Shown: piece by piece, positions 1 to 8,041 of the stretch | How positions within the stretch are numbered: position 1 is the first letter of the stretch | How the letters are laid out: each line of letters opens with the position of its first letter | DNA from: Vreelandella neptunia | GTDB taxonomy: Bacteria; Pseudomonadota; Gammaproteobacteria; Pseudomonadales; Halomonadaceae | Assembly: GCF_000712975.1 (NCBI RefSeq) | Contig: NZ_JHQL01000001.1 | Span: forward strand, 414,625 to 478,624 | Direction of reading: 5' to 3' | DNA length: 64,000 bases | Translations under genes and position numbers: made by a program | Notes under the pieces: model-generated | Seen by the model: the letters and a program-made list of their open reading frames with translations, nothing else | Databases searched by the model: none | What the model was told of the DNA's origin: nothing

Positions 1-30
1 CGAACTTTCAAAAAGCTAGCTGATATGTGA
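1..30 (+). CDS. 3' end of a gene upstream of doc, probably the antitoxin (partial)
   Basis: Frame 1 reads in from the window edge and encodes only the last nine residues (RTFKKLADM) before a TGA at 28-30. That stop overlaps the ATG of the Fic/Doc toxin (TGATG), the tight coupling usual for an antitoxin followed by its toxin. The fragment is too short to assign a family (Phd or AbrB types are the usual Doc partners). Its role as antitoxin is inferred from position only. Confidence 0.4.
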   Translation, partial: RTFKKLADM

Positions 31-431
31 TGAACCTTATTTTCTTTCCTTTCGAGCGTGTTCTGGAGATAAATATCTTCATCCTTGAGCATGAGCCAGG
101 TATGAAAGGGGCTGCCGATATAAATAAGCTTCAAGGCGCGTTAGGTAGAGTAGACAATGCTATTGCATACTCTGGCTTGGATGACGTTTTCGAGATTGCG
201 GCAAAATATGTAGCATCCATTGCTCTTTCCCACTCTTTACCAGATGCAAACAAGCGAACTGGTTTGGCAGTTGGCCTGGAATATTTGTCTCTTAATGATT
301 TCGAACTTACCGCTGATAATGAGTTATTTGCTGACGCAGTCAAAGACCTGGTGATCGGTGCCATTGATGAGTCCGATTTTGCTGATTTACTCTACGCTCA
401 ATATGCTGCAGAGCAAGATAATAAACTATAA
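30..431 (+). CDS. doc: Fic/Doc family toxin (death-on-curing type)
   Basis: A protein of about 133 residues with the Fic/Doc active-site motif H-S-L-P-D-A-N-K-R-T-G near residues 70-80, matching the HxFxDxNKRT(G/A) signature of Doc. Doc toxins phosphorylate elongation factor Tu and stop translation, and a short antitoxin blocks them. The motif histidine, aspartate, asparagine and lysine are all present, so the protein could be active. The second motif position is Leu rather than Phe. The ATG at 30 overlaps the stop of the preceding frame; a GTG at 27 is an alternative. The length fits chromosomal Doc proteins. The family is clear; the target is inferred from it. Confidence 0.85.
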   Translation: MNLIFFPFERVLEINIFILEHEPGMKGAADINKLQGALGRVDNAIAYSGLDDVFEIAAKYVASIALSHSLPDANKRTGLAVGLEYLSLNDFELTADNELFADAVKDLVIGAIDESDFADLLYAQYAAEQDNKL

Positions 432-493
432 TAACGGCACCCATTTACCCGCAAGTGGATGACCTGTATCACCGCTACCGGTTTGAGCAACAC

Positions 494-1456
494 ATGAACC
501 TACTCTTTCTCGGCACCTCCGCCGGTGTGCCCACTAAACAAAGAAACGTCTCTGGGATCGCTTTGCGTGAAAGCAAAGGGAAGGGCTGGTATCTGGTTGA
601 TTGTGGTGAGAGCACTCAGCATCAGGTCTTACATACCAAGCTGTCGTTCCATTCGTTGAAAGCCATCTTGATTACCCATGTGCACGGCGACCACTGCTAT
701 GGGCTGCCGGGCATTCTGGCGAGTGCCGCCATGGGTGGCCGGAAAGCGCCGCTGACTATTGTTGCGCCCGCAGGTATCCAAACGTGGTTTGAGGCAACCT
801 GTGAGGTGACGCAGCTATGCTTACCTTTCGCCCTGGAGTTTATCGCCTCAGACGATCTGCCAAGCGTTGAGTTTGAGAGCATCGCGGTTGAGACCTTCGG
901 ACTTTCACATCGGGTGGCGTCTTATGCCTATGCATTTACGGAGCGAAAGGTTGATGCTGCCCTGGACGTGGATAAGCTAGCGCAAAAGGGGATTCCAAGA
1001 GGGCCGTTGTGGGGGCAGTTGAAGCAAGGGGTTGATAGTGAGTTTGCAGGTGAGCAGTTAAAAAGCAATGATTACTTAATTTTTAAGAATAAGCCCAGGA
1101 AAGTAGTGATCGCTGGAGACAATGACCAGCCTGACTTATTGAACGAGGCGTGTGCAGAGGCGCAGGTGTTGGTGCATGAGGCCACCTATACCGAAGGGAT
1201 GGCTGAGAAGGCTGGCGATGTGGGACATAGCTACGCCAAACTTGTTGCTGCTTTTGCCGAATCGATAAAGCTACCTAATTTGGTGCTGACGCACTTCAGC
1301 CCTCGTTATCAGCTTAACCCCAGTGCGTCGCCGTCTATCGAGGACATCCGCAAAGAAGCACAAAGCGTCTATTCAGGCTCGCTTTTCTTGGCGCGGGATT
1401 TTAGCGAATACACCTTGGAAAAAACGGGCCACTTTTCTGAAATAAAGGGCGAGTAG
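494..1456 (+). CDS. rnz: Ribonuclease Z-type metallo-beta-lactamase-fold nuclease
   Basis: A 320-residue zinc-dependent phosphodiesterase of the RNase Z (ElaC) family, which trims the 3' trailer of tRNA precursors. The N-terminus MNLLFLGTSAGVP is the standard RNase Z opening. The metal motif T-H-V-H-G-D-H lies at residues 61-67, with further ligands at His139, Asp209 (AGDN) and His267 (THFSP). A central insertion around residues 150-200 fits the flexible tRNA-binding arm. The frame extends upstream to an ATG at 455, but family alignment places the start at 494; neither site has a strong ribosome binding site. It appears to be a single-gene unit. CCA-encoding tRNAs such as those in this window may need it little, so the true substrates may be other RNAs. 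Confidence 0.88.
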   Translation: MNLLFLGTSAGVPTKQRNVSGIALRESKGKGWYLVDCGESTQHQVLHTKLSFHSLKAILITHVHGDHCYGLPGILASAAMGGRKAPLTIVAPAGIQTWFEATCEVTQLCLPFALEFIASDDLPSVEFESIAVETFGLSHRVASYAYAFTERKVDAALDVDKLAQKGIPRGPLWGQLKQGVDSEFAGEQLKSNDYLIFKNKPRKVVIAGDNDQPDLLNEACAEAQVLVHEATYTEGMAEKAGDVGHSYAKLVAAFAESIKLPNLVLTHFSPRYQLNPSASPSIEDIRKEAQSVYSGSLFLARDFSEYTLEKTGHFSEIKGE

Positions 1457-1567
1457 TGTTTTCTGCGCGTGGTCGTCTGGGCTGGTTACGTTTAGGGGTT
1501 TCGTGTTACAAGCCAGTGCTCGGCGCTGTTTGAGCCCCGATGACCGAACCCAGCAAGGAGAGTCCTC

Positions 1568-2221
1568 ATGCAGAAGTTGAGAGTCGATTTGGTGTCCGAT
1601 GTAGCATGCCCGTGGTGCGCGATCGGCTATCGGCGCTTCGAACAAGCGTTAGAGATACTTGATGGTGAGATCGATGTAGAACTCTTCTGGCAGCCCTTTG
1701 AGCTCAACCGGGATATGCCGCCCGAGGGCGAGCCGATCCTAGAGCACTTATGCCGCAAGTATGGCAAGGACGCGGCCAGCATGGAGCAGTCCCAGCGGGA
1801 GATTATGGCCGTGGCCGAAGAACTTGGGCTGAATTTCCGTGGTGCACTGGAGCGCCGGGCGAATAATACCTTCGATGCCCATCGTGTGCTTGCATGGGCC
1901 GCAACGCAGAACCGAGAGACGGCGCTGCAGTTGGCATTATTTGAGGCCTACTTTGGTGATGCCAAGCGTCCTTCGGATCCAGAGGTGCTACGAGAGAAGG
2001 CTATTGAAGTTGGGCTTGATGGTGACGTTGCCGAGGCCATCGCCCGGTCTGATCAGTACGCGGACGACGTTCGAGAGGCAGAGCAGAAATTCATGGAGGC
2101 AGGGGTCACTGCCGTGCCGGGGTTTATACTCGATGGACGCTACCTGATTTCTGGCGCCCAGCCAGCCGATGTGCTTGTCGATGCGCTTCGTCAGGTGGCT
2201 GAGGAAAACGCGAGCCGTTAA
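1568..2221 (+). CDS. DsbA-family oxidoreductase, FrnE-like
   Basis: A 217-residue thioredoxin-fold protein with the active-site pair C-P-W-C at residues 14-17, directly after the first beta strand (DLVSDVACPWC). This layout and length match the FrnE / 2-hydroxychromene-2-carboxylate isomerase branch of the DsbA superfamily, with a helical insertion and a C-terminal cis-proline segment (VTAVPGFILDG). It has no signal peptide, so it is probably cytoplasmic. FrnE proteins are disulfide oxidoreductases linked to oxidative stress, but the substrate is unknown. A strong ribosome binding site (AAGGAG) precedes the ATG by about seven bases. It is followed by a stem-loop and a convergent hydrolase gene. 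Confidence 0.85.
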   Translation: MQKLRVDLVSDVACPWCAIGYRRFEQALEILDGEIDVELFWQPFELNRDMPPEGEPILEHLCRKYGKDAASMEQSQREIMAVAEELGLNFRGALERRANNTFDAHRVLAWAATQNRETALQLALFEAYFGDAKRPSDPEVLREKAIEVGLDGDVAEAIARSDQYADDVREAEQKFMEAGVTAVPGFILDGRYLISGAQPADVLVDALRQVAEENASR

Positions 2222-2347
2222 TGCCCTACAGCCTCTGGGGCGACTCTAGTAGTGCATCATCATACGCTGGGTGAATGCTCTTCGCTTCCCAGCATTTTTG
2301 TCGCTGGCGTGTGGCTAGTCAAACGATTTCAAAACGCTATTTCTTAA

Positions 2348-2372
2348 GCGCGGGCTCTCAATAAGCCCGCGC
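2348..2372. terminator. GC-rich stem-loop between convergent genes
   Basis: A 9-bp perfect stem GCGCGGGCT / AGCCCGCGC with a 7-nt loop lies between frnE and the convergent hydrolase gene. No long T run follows on either strand, so termination is plausible but not certain. Confidence 0.5.
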
Positions 2373-2380
2373 GTTACTCA

Positions 2381-2416
2381 CTATTTCAAAAGCTATTTTA
2401 AAAGCTATTTCAAAAA
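2381..2416. repeat. 12-bp tandem repeat, three copies, over the end of the hydrolase gene
   Basis: Units CTATTTCAAAAG, CTATTTTAAAAG and CTATTTCAAAAA follow each other exactly. Each begins with CTA, which is a TAG stop on the minus strand. The repeat therefore encodes the last codons and stop of the hydrolase gene three times in frame (…LK-stop). Confidence 0.85.
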
Positions 2417-3601
2417 CTCTCGCAGCGTTTTGCTGGCTTGGTCGATGGCGACGACGCCATCTAAATGGCCGCGGTTGCCTTCCAGGGTTTTAAGCGTTAC
2501 TTCGGTGCCGTCGGCTTCTATCAGCTCGGCAGTGCGGCGTACGCCTTCGGGGGCGAAGACGAGGTCGTTTTCGCTGTACAGCATCAGCGTTGGGGCGTCG
2601 ATGGCGGCCAGTCCTTCTTCTAGTGAATCACCGTGGCCCGCCATAAAGAGTTGGTTGGCGCGGACCAGGTAGAGCAGGTGGTTGGCATCGGAAAGTTCAG
2701 CGCGGGCGGCGGCGACGTCATCCAGCGTTTGTTCAATGGCGTAGCGGGCGTTGATATCTTGAGCAGGATCGCGCTCTTCGTCAGCCCAGTCGCGGTTGAA
2801 GGTTTCGTTGGCCCACTGCCAGTGATTGGCATTGAGGGTGACGAGCTTGAGCGCTTCTTTTAGCCCATCGGTGGGTGGCTCGCCATCGTAGTAATTGCCT
2901 TCATTCCAGTTGGCGTCTAAGCGAATGGGCGCTGCCCAGGCGCTAAGCGTTGCCAGTAACCAGGGGTCGGCAACGCCGCCGCCAATAACAGGAATCAGCC
3001 TGTCCACTTTGTCAGGGTACGCGCTGGCCCATTCAAACGCTTGAAGCGCCCCCATCGAGGCACCCATGACCGCGTGGAGTGATTCAATGCCCTGGCTCTC
3101 TAACAACGCACGCTGTACCTCGACAAAGTCACGGATTGTTACCACAGGAAAGTCCATTCCCCACGGTTCGCCGGTGTCTGGATTAATAGAGGCGGGGCCA
3201 GTGGTGGTGACATTGGGGTCGTGGGCGTTGAGGTTCACCAGCGTATCGGACGCAATAATGTAGTACTCGTCGGTATCCAGTGGTTTGCCGGGGCCGATGA
3301 TGGCATCCCAGTAGCCGGTTGGCTCGCCATCCGGGTCATAACGACCTGCTGCGTGGCTGGTGCCAGAGAAAAAATGGGTAATTAAAATGGCATTGTCACG
3401 GGCGTCGTTTAATTCACCGTAGGCTTCCCAACCCACCGCAAGCTCGGGAATTGTTTCGCCGCCTTGAGTGGTGAAGTCTTGCATCTCGAAGGTTTGTTTT
3501 TCGACGACGCCATCCCAGGCCAGTAGCGGTGATGCTGCAAGTAACCCGAGGCTAGTGAACGTCACCACGGTCAATAAAGAGTGTCGTTGCTTGAGGGGCA
3601 T
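2405..3601 (-). CDS. Exported alpha/beta hydrolase of the homoserine O-acetyltransferase (MetX) family
   Basis: A 398-residue protein with an N-terminal signal peptide (basic start, hydrophobic stretch at about residues 9-28) and an alpha/beta-hydrolase domain of the MetX type. The nucleophile elbow is G-A-S-M-G at 180-184 (Ser182). The acid is probably Asp346 (YSENDLVF) and the base His379 (NRGHLDG). The N-terminal half contains the DxYYIIASDTL and HFFSGTSHAAG segments of the MetX fold. Classical MetX is cytoplasmic and makes O-acetylhomoserine, whereas this copy appears to be secreted to the periplasm, so a methionine role is doubtful and an esterase or acyltransferase role is more likely. 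It is a single gene, convergent with frnE. The family is clear; the substrate is unknown. Confidence 0.8.
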   Translation of the reverse strand: MPLKQRHSLLTVVTFTSLGLLAASPLLAWDGVVEKQTFEMQDFTTQGGETIPELAVGWEAYGELNDARDNAILITHFFSGTSHAAGRYDPDGEPTGYWDAIIGPGKPLDTDEYYIIASDTLVNLNAHDPNVTTTGPASINPDTGEPWGMDFPVVTIRDFVEVQRALLESQGIESLHAVMGASMGALQAFEWASAYPDKVDRLIPVIGGGVADPWLLATLSAWAAPIRLDANWNEGNYYDGEPPTDGLKEALKLVTLNANHWQWANETFNRDWADEERDPAQDINARYAIEQTLDDVAAARAELSDANHLLYLVRANQLFMAGHGDSLEEGLAAIDAPTLMLYSENDLVFAPEGVRRTAELIEADGTEVTLKTLEGNRGHLDGVVAIDQASKTLREFLK

Positions 3602-3678
3602 ACGCCTTCCTTAAATGAGGGATTGTTATGATTATTGTTGGCAACGGCTGCGTTGCCACCCTCTTAGCGTAGACGGCT

Positions 3679-4851
3679 TTAGCGCATTTTAAATGGGTTT
3701 AGCCCGTTAGCTTGTTGCATCATCATACGTTTGGCGAGCGGTACGCGTTCGGCAAGGTGCAGGCTGAGATCACCCAGCTGGCGTAGCGGTTTTGCGCCGG
3801 TAAACAAGTGATGGAAGCTGTCAGTGGCAGCAATCATGGCTTGGTTGGCTAAGCGGCGCTGGCACTCGAAGCGATGCAGGCTAATGTGGTCACCAGGGTC
3901 GCGGCCTTTGATGATTAGCTCTGCCAGTGTGTCGGCATCATGCAGGCCAATATTCAGCCCTTGTCCTGCCAGCGGATGCACCACGTGGGCGGCATCGCCA
4001 ATCAAGGCTAAGCGCTTGCCGATATAGCGTTTAGCGTGCTGGCGTCTAATGGGAAAGCTCGCTTTTGCCACGACTCTTGTTAGCTTGCCAAGCCGCTTAG
4101 GAAAGGCGGTTTCAATGGCCGTTTTTAGAGCGTCATTGGATAGCTGTTCACGGGCTTTGGTGGCTTCGTCGCTGTCATACCACACCAGCGATGCACGTTG
4201 GCCGGGTAAGGGCAGCATGGCAATCGGGCCAGTGGGGGTGAAACACTGCCAACTAATATCTTGCTGGGGCAGCTCGGTCTCCACGTTAATAATCATCGCC
4301 CGCTGATGGTAGTCGTAACTGCTAACGCTAATGCCGGCGAGTTCTCGTAGCGTTGAATGCGCGCCATCAGCGCCCACTATTAATCGGGCGCTTAAGGTTT
4401 TGCCATTATCTAGCTCCAGCATGCGGCCGGTGCTGGCGGCCATGGTGCTCAGCGGCGCGCACTGGGTGTAGCAGGTCACGCTGGGAAGATTCTCTAAGCG
4501 CTGCCATAACGCATATTGCAGGGTGCGGTTTTCGATAAAAATACCGAAGTCATCCATGCCACTGTCCTGGGCAGAAAATAGCGAATGGCCGGAGCCATCC
4601 TGGTTGGCGACATCAATATGGCGAAATGGGCAGCAGCGCTCTTCCGGTAGCTCGGTGCCGCTTGCTTTTACAAACGACAGCGAGCGGGCATTAAGTGAGG
4701 AGATACGCAGGTCATAATCGCCGCTGGGCGGGGTGGGGGCGCTGCCGCGTTCTACCAAGCCAACCGATATACCGGCATGGCCTAACCGAGCCGCCAGTGC
4801 AGCTCCCACCATGCCACCGCCGACAATGATAATCTCGTGATCCCACTGCAT
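3679..4851 (-). CDS. FAD-dependent ubiquinone-biosynthesis hydroxylase, UbiF-like
   Basis: About 390 residues of the UbiH/UbiF/COQ6 family of aromatic-ring hydroxylases. A Rossmann motif (IIIVGGGMVGAALA) opens the protein. The second FAD motif (IGDAAHVVHPLAGQGLNIGLHD) lies near residue 285, and the family Asp-Gly motif (IVGADGAHS) in the middle. Details such as the DLRISSLNARS, FIENRTLQYALWQRL and WYDSDEA segments resemble E. coli UbiF, which hydroxylates C6 of the demethoxyubiquinone ring. UbiH or UbiM cannot be excluded. The frame begins at 4890, but the ATG at 4851 has an excellent AAGGAG site seven bases ahead and begins directly before the FAD fold, so that start is chosen. Confidence 0.82.
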   Translation of the reverse strand: MQWDHEIIIVGGGMVGAALAARLGHAGISVGLVERGSAPTPPSGDYDLRISSLNARSLSFVKASGTELPEERCCPFRHIDVANQDGSGHSLFSAQDSGMDDFGIFIENRTLQYALWQRLENLPSVTCYTQCAPLSTMAASTGRMLELDNGKTLSARLIVGADGAHSTLRELAGISVSSYDYHQRAMIINVETELPQQDISWQCFTPTGPIAMLPLPGQRASLVWYDSDEATKAREQLSNDALKTAIETAFPKRLGKLTRVVAKASFPIRRQHAKRYIGKRLALIGDAAHVVHPLAGQGLNIGLHDADTLAELIIKGRDPGDHISLHRFECQRRLANQAMIAATDSFHHLFTGAKPLRQLGDLSLHLAERVPLAKRMMMQQANGLNPFKMR

Positions 4852-4948
4852 GAGGCACTCCTTACGTTGAATAACGAGGGCATATTGCATGACCCTTTAT
4901 TGTCATACAGTATCGTTTACTTGTCGCAGTGTTGCATAGGGTGATCCA

Positions 4949-5806
4949 TTGACGCAGGCCGTGGAAATGACAAATAGCATCGCGCAGGCAGGGGAAGCGC
5001 TGGCGAGTTTTATTGAGCGCCATCCTAAACTGTGGGTGATTACTGGCGCAGGAGTCAGCACCGACAGCGGCATTCCTGATTACCGTGATGCGGACGGGCA
5101 GTGGAAGCGACCGCCGCCGGTACAGCATGGCGATTTTATGGCCTCACTGGCGGTGCGCCAGCGCTATTGGGCGCGGGCGCTTATTGGTTTTAAGGCCATG
5201 CGTGAAGCCCAGGTGAGCGGTGCGCATCGTGCACTAGCGGCGCTTGAAACCATGGGCTACGTGGAACTGCTGGTGACACAGAACGTGGACCGTCTGCATC
5301 AGCGGGCAGGTTCTAGCAAGGTGATTGATTTGCACGGGCGAGCAGACATGGTGGCGTGCATGACCTGCGGTTACCAACTTATGCGCCATGCTATGCACAG
5401 CGAAATGGCTAACATGAATCCCCGTTTTGCAGCGTTAGATGCCCGCCATGCCCCCGACGGCGATGCAGATTTAGAAACCGATTTTTCGACGTTTAAGGTG
5501 CTGGACTGCCCACGTTGCCAAGGCATCTTAAAGCCCCAGGTCGTTTATTACGGCGATGTGGTGCCGCCAGCGCGGCGCTTGGCTGCTCAAGCAGGGCTGC
5601 AAAACGCCGATGCTGTATTGGCTGTGGGCACCTCGTTGATGGTGTATTCCGGTTACCGCTACTGCCGTGATGCCCACGCCATGGGCTTGCCAGTTGCCTC
5701 GCTGTCGTTGGGCGTTACTCGCGCCGATGCGCTCTTAACCCATCAGTGGCGCGCTCCGTTAACGCCAGTGCTAGAGCACGCGGTGGCGTGTTTGAAGCGT
5801 GACTAA
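4949..5806 (+). CDS. Sirtuin (SIR2 family) NAD-dependent protein deacylase
   Basis: 285 residues. The NAD-binding signature GAGVSTDSGIPDYR is at 33-46, the TQNVDRLHQRAG motif at 110-121, and the catalytic histidine at 129 (DLHGR). A zinc ribbon is formed by C137-x2-C140 and C187-x2-C190. Sirtuins remove acyl groups from lysine using NAD+. The protein belongs to the class II (SIRT4-like) branch by its PDYR motif and long zinc-binding insertion; SIRT4-type enzymes often have lipoamidase or weak deacylase activity. The TTG start has an AGGGTGA sequence upstream; an ATG at 4967 is an alternative. Its 3' end overlaps that of the convergent glycosylase gene by 4 bp. Confidence 0.88.
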   Translation: MTQAVEMTNSIAQAGEALASFIERHPKLWVITGAGVSTDSGIPDYRDADGQWKRPPPVQHGDFMASLAVRQRYWARALIGFKAMREAQVSGAHRALAALETMGYVELLVTQNVDRLHQRAGSSKVIDLHGRADMVACMTCGYQLMRHAMHSEMANMNPRFAALDARHAPDGDADLETDFSTFKVLDCPRCQGILKPQVVYYGDVVPPARRLAAQAGLQNADAVLAVGTSLMVYSGYRYCRDAHAMGLPVASLSLGVTRADALLTHQWRAPLTPVLEHAVACLKRD

Positions 5807-6444
5807 CGCGTTTTCGAGACCCAGGGATTGCCCTCACTCCACAGCCGCCAAGGGGCATCGCGGTCGGTGGGCTGGGCATAATCGATACCCACGCGAGGGC
5901 CAGAGGCAACGGCATCGGGAGGAGTGCCCGCTGTTATCCATAGCGCGTTCGGCTGGGTCATATCATGACCATATAGCGTTTTATCAATACGCAGCGCGCG
6001 GGTTAGCTTACCGGGGCCATTGGTGAGATTGCGGCCCTTTACATCACGTAGCGCGCGCATGGCCGCTTCGCCTGACACTGGCTCCACCGCACGAATAAGC
6101 ACCGCGCACGGGTTGCCTTCTGGCTGTGTCACCACGTTCAGCAGCCAGTGCATGCCATACACCAGATACACGTAGGCGTGCCCTGGTGGCCCAAACATGG
6201 CCTCCGTTCTCGGCGTTTTGCGCCGATGCGCATGGCAGGCCGAATCTTCAGACCCCCGATAGGCCTCTGTTTCGACAATCTTCGCGATCATCAGCTCACC
6301 TTCGTAGTAACGAACCAGTCGGCAACCCAATAGATCCCGAGCGACGGCGAGGGTGTCGCGGTGATAAAAGTCGAGCGGAAGAGGAGGTAACGCCGCTGTG
6401 TTAGCGAGTCGATTAACGTCAATTAATGGGTCAGTATGCGCCAT
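5803..6444 (-). CDS. DNA-3-methyladenine glycosylase, AAG/MPG family
   Basis: 213 residues of the mammalian-type alkyladenine DNA glycosylase family, which excises alkylated purines and hypoxanthine to start base-excision repair. Family motifs include LLGCRLV, the catalytic-glutamate segment IVETEAYRG (about 57-64), the TPRTEAMFGPPGHAYVYLVYGMH block (78-99) and the base-pocket region LTNGPGKLTRAL. The N-terminal 20 residues are variable, as usual. The ATG at 6444 lies about 70 bp from the divergent selO start. Its 3' end overlaps the sirtuin gene by 4 bp. Confidence 0.9.
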   Translation of the reverse strand: MAHTDPLIDVNRLANTAALPPLPLDFYHRDTLAVARDLLGCRLVRYYEGELMIAKIVETEAYRGSEDSACHAHRRKTPRTEAMFGPPGHAYVYLVYGMHWLLNVVTQPEGNPCAVLIRAVEPVSGEAAMRALRDVKGRNLTNGPGKLTRALRIDKTLYGHDMTQPNALWITAGTPPDAVASGPRVGIDYAQPTDRDAPWRLWSEGNPWVSKTR

Positions 6445-6514
6445 GATATCGCCAATTACTTGAGTAAGCTGCTAGGGTATTCGTTAGTCCTTTCTTTTAA
6501 AAGCGGAGTCGCCC

Positions 6515-7978
6515 GTGCTGTCATTTGAACACCAGTTTGCCACGCTTCCCGAGCCACTGTGGATGGCCTGTCAGCCAACGCCAGTGAACCAGCCGACGCT
6601 GATTGTATTTAATCAGCGGTTGGCAGAAACGCTAGGAATGGAAGTTAAGCCTGATGATGCCACCCTTGCCCAATGGTTTAGTGGCAACCAACTGCCACCA
6701 GGCGCAGAATCGCGGGCGCTAGGTTACGCTGGGCACCAGTTTGGTAACTTTGTGCCGCAACTAGGTGATGGCCGCGCGCTGTTGTTAGGGGAAGTCATCG
6801 ACCAGCACGGCATACGGCGCGATGTTCAGCTCAAGGGCAGCGGCCGCACGCCCTTTTCCCGCGGTGGTGATGGTCGTTCGCCGTTAGGCCCGGTATTACG
6901 TGAGTATTTGGTCAGTGAATTTATGGCTGCAATGGGCGTGCCCACCACCCGTGCGTTAGCCGCTGTTTCGACTGGCGAACGAGTGGTGCGCCAACTGCCT
7001 GAACCTGGCGCGGTCTTTACCCGCGTTGCCAGCAGCCATCTTCGTGTAGGCACCTTCCAATTCGCTGCGGTGCGCAGAGATGAAGCTGCCCTGAAGGCGT
7101 TGGCCGACCATGTGATTGCTCGCCACTACCCTGAAGCCGCCAGTGCAGACGATCCTTATTTAGCCTTGTTAGAGGCAGTCGTTGCTCGCCAAGCGGCGCT
7201 GGTGGCGCGTTGGATGAGCCTTGGCTTTATTCATGGTGTGATGAATACCGATAACTGCAGCATTGCCGGAGAAACCATCGATTACGGCCCCTGTGCCTTT
7301 ATGGAGCAGTTTGACCCGCAAAAGGTCTTCAGCTCGATTGACCAAGGCAAGCGCTATGCCTTCGACAACCAGCCCGCGATTGCCCAATGGAACCTAGCCC
7401 GCTTTGCCGAAACGTTACTGCCGCTGATGCGCGAAGAGGGCGATACCGTGGTAGAGCAGGCCACTGACGCCATTCGTCATTTTGAGTACCTGTTTGATGT
7501 GGAGCAGTGCCGTCTGCATGCAGATAAACTCGGCCTTGCTCCAGAAAGCGATCAAGCAGATCCGCTGATGAAAGCGCTAAAGAGCCAGATGCACCAGGGA
7601 CGGATGGATATGACCGCCACCTTTGATGCGCTGACACATTACGCCAGCACCTCAAGCGAGCTGCATAAAGAGGCACTGTTAGCGCTGACCACCCAGCCCA
7701 ATGAACTGGCGGCATGGTTGGATCAGTGGCAAGCCGCACAGCTGGCCAGCCAAGGCAGCGAGCGTTTAGACGCCATGCGGCGTGCTAATCCAGTGGTCAT
7801 TCCCCGCAACCACCGCATTCAGGAAGTTATCGATGCGGCTTACGAGGGCGATTTTGCGCCGTTTCACACCTTGCTTGCTGCGGTCACCCAGCCCTTTGAT
7901 GAATCCGCAGAAGCACGCCGCCTTGCAGCCCCTGCAACAGAAAACGAACAAGTACTGAGAACGTTTTGTGGCACCTAG
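6515..7978 (+). CDS. selO: SelO (YdiU) protein adenylyltransferase
   Basis: 487 residues of the SelO pseudokinase family, which transfers AMP to hydroxyl side chains of proteins and is linked to redox homeostasis. Typical blocks are GYAGHQFGNFVPQLGDGRALLLGE, the RDVQLKGSGRTPFSRGGDGR region and the MNTDNCSI…DYGPCAFME segment that replaces the kinase HRD/DFG area. The tail ends in F-C-G-T, keeping the C-terminal cysteine that is selenocysteine in animal SelO and that forms a disulfide with the cysteine of the DYGPC segment in E. coli SelO. The GTG start is preceded by AGCGGAG. dinB and its LexA site begin 22 bp after the stop. Confidence 0.92.
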   Translation: MLSFEHQFATLPEPLWMACQPTPVNQPTLIVFNQRLAETLGMEVKPDDATLAQWFSGNQLPPGAESRALGYAGHQFGNFVPQLGDGRALLLGEVIDQHGIRRDVQLKGSGRTPFSRGGDGRSPLGPVLREYLVSEFMAAMGVPTTRALAAVSTGERVVRQLPEPGAVFTRVASSHLRVGTFQFAAVRRDEAALKALADHVIARHYPEAASADDPYLALLEAVVARQAALVARWMSLGFIHGVMNTDNCSIAGETIDYGPCAFMEQFDPQKVFSSIDQGKRYAFDNQPAIAQWNLARFAETLLPLMREEGDTVVEQATDAIRHFEYLFDVEQCRLHADKLGLAPESDQADPLMKALKSQMHQGRMDMTATFDALTHYASTSSELHKEALLALTTQPNELAAWLDQWQAAQLASQGSERLDAMRRANPVVIPRNHRIQEVIDAAYEGDFAPFHTLLAAVTQPFDESAEARRLAAPATENEQVLRTFCGT

Positions 7979-8000
7979 TAGCGGCTTTTCCTGTGGTAAA

Positions 8001-8016
8001 CTGTGATTATTTACAG
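8001..8016. promoter_or_regulatory. LexA (SOS) box of dinB
   Basis: CTGTGATTATTTACAG is an exact match to the gammaproteobacterial LexA consensus CTGT-N8-ACAG. It lies 26 bp before the dinB start, where LexA would cover the promoter region. Confidence 0.85.
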
Positions 8017-8041
8017 GTAAGGGCGGAGGCAAGGGCAATCT

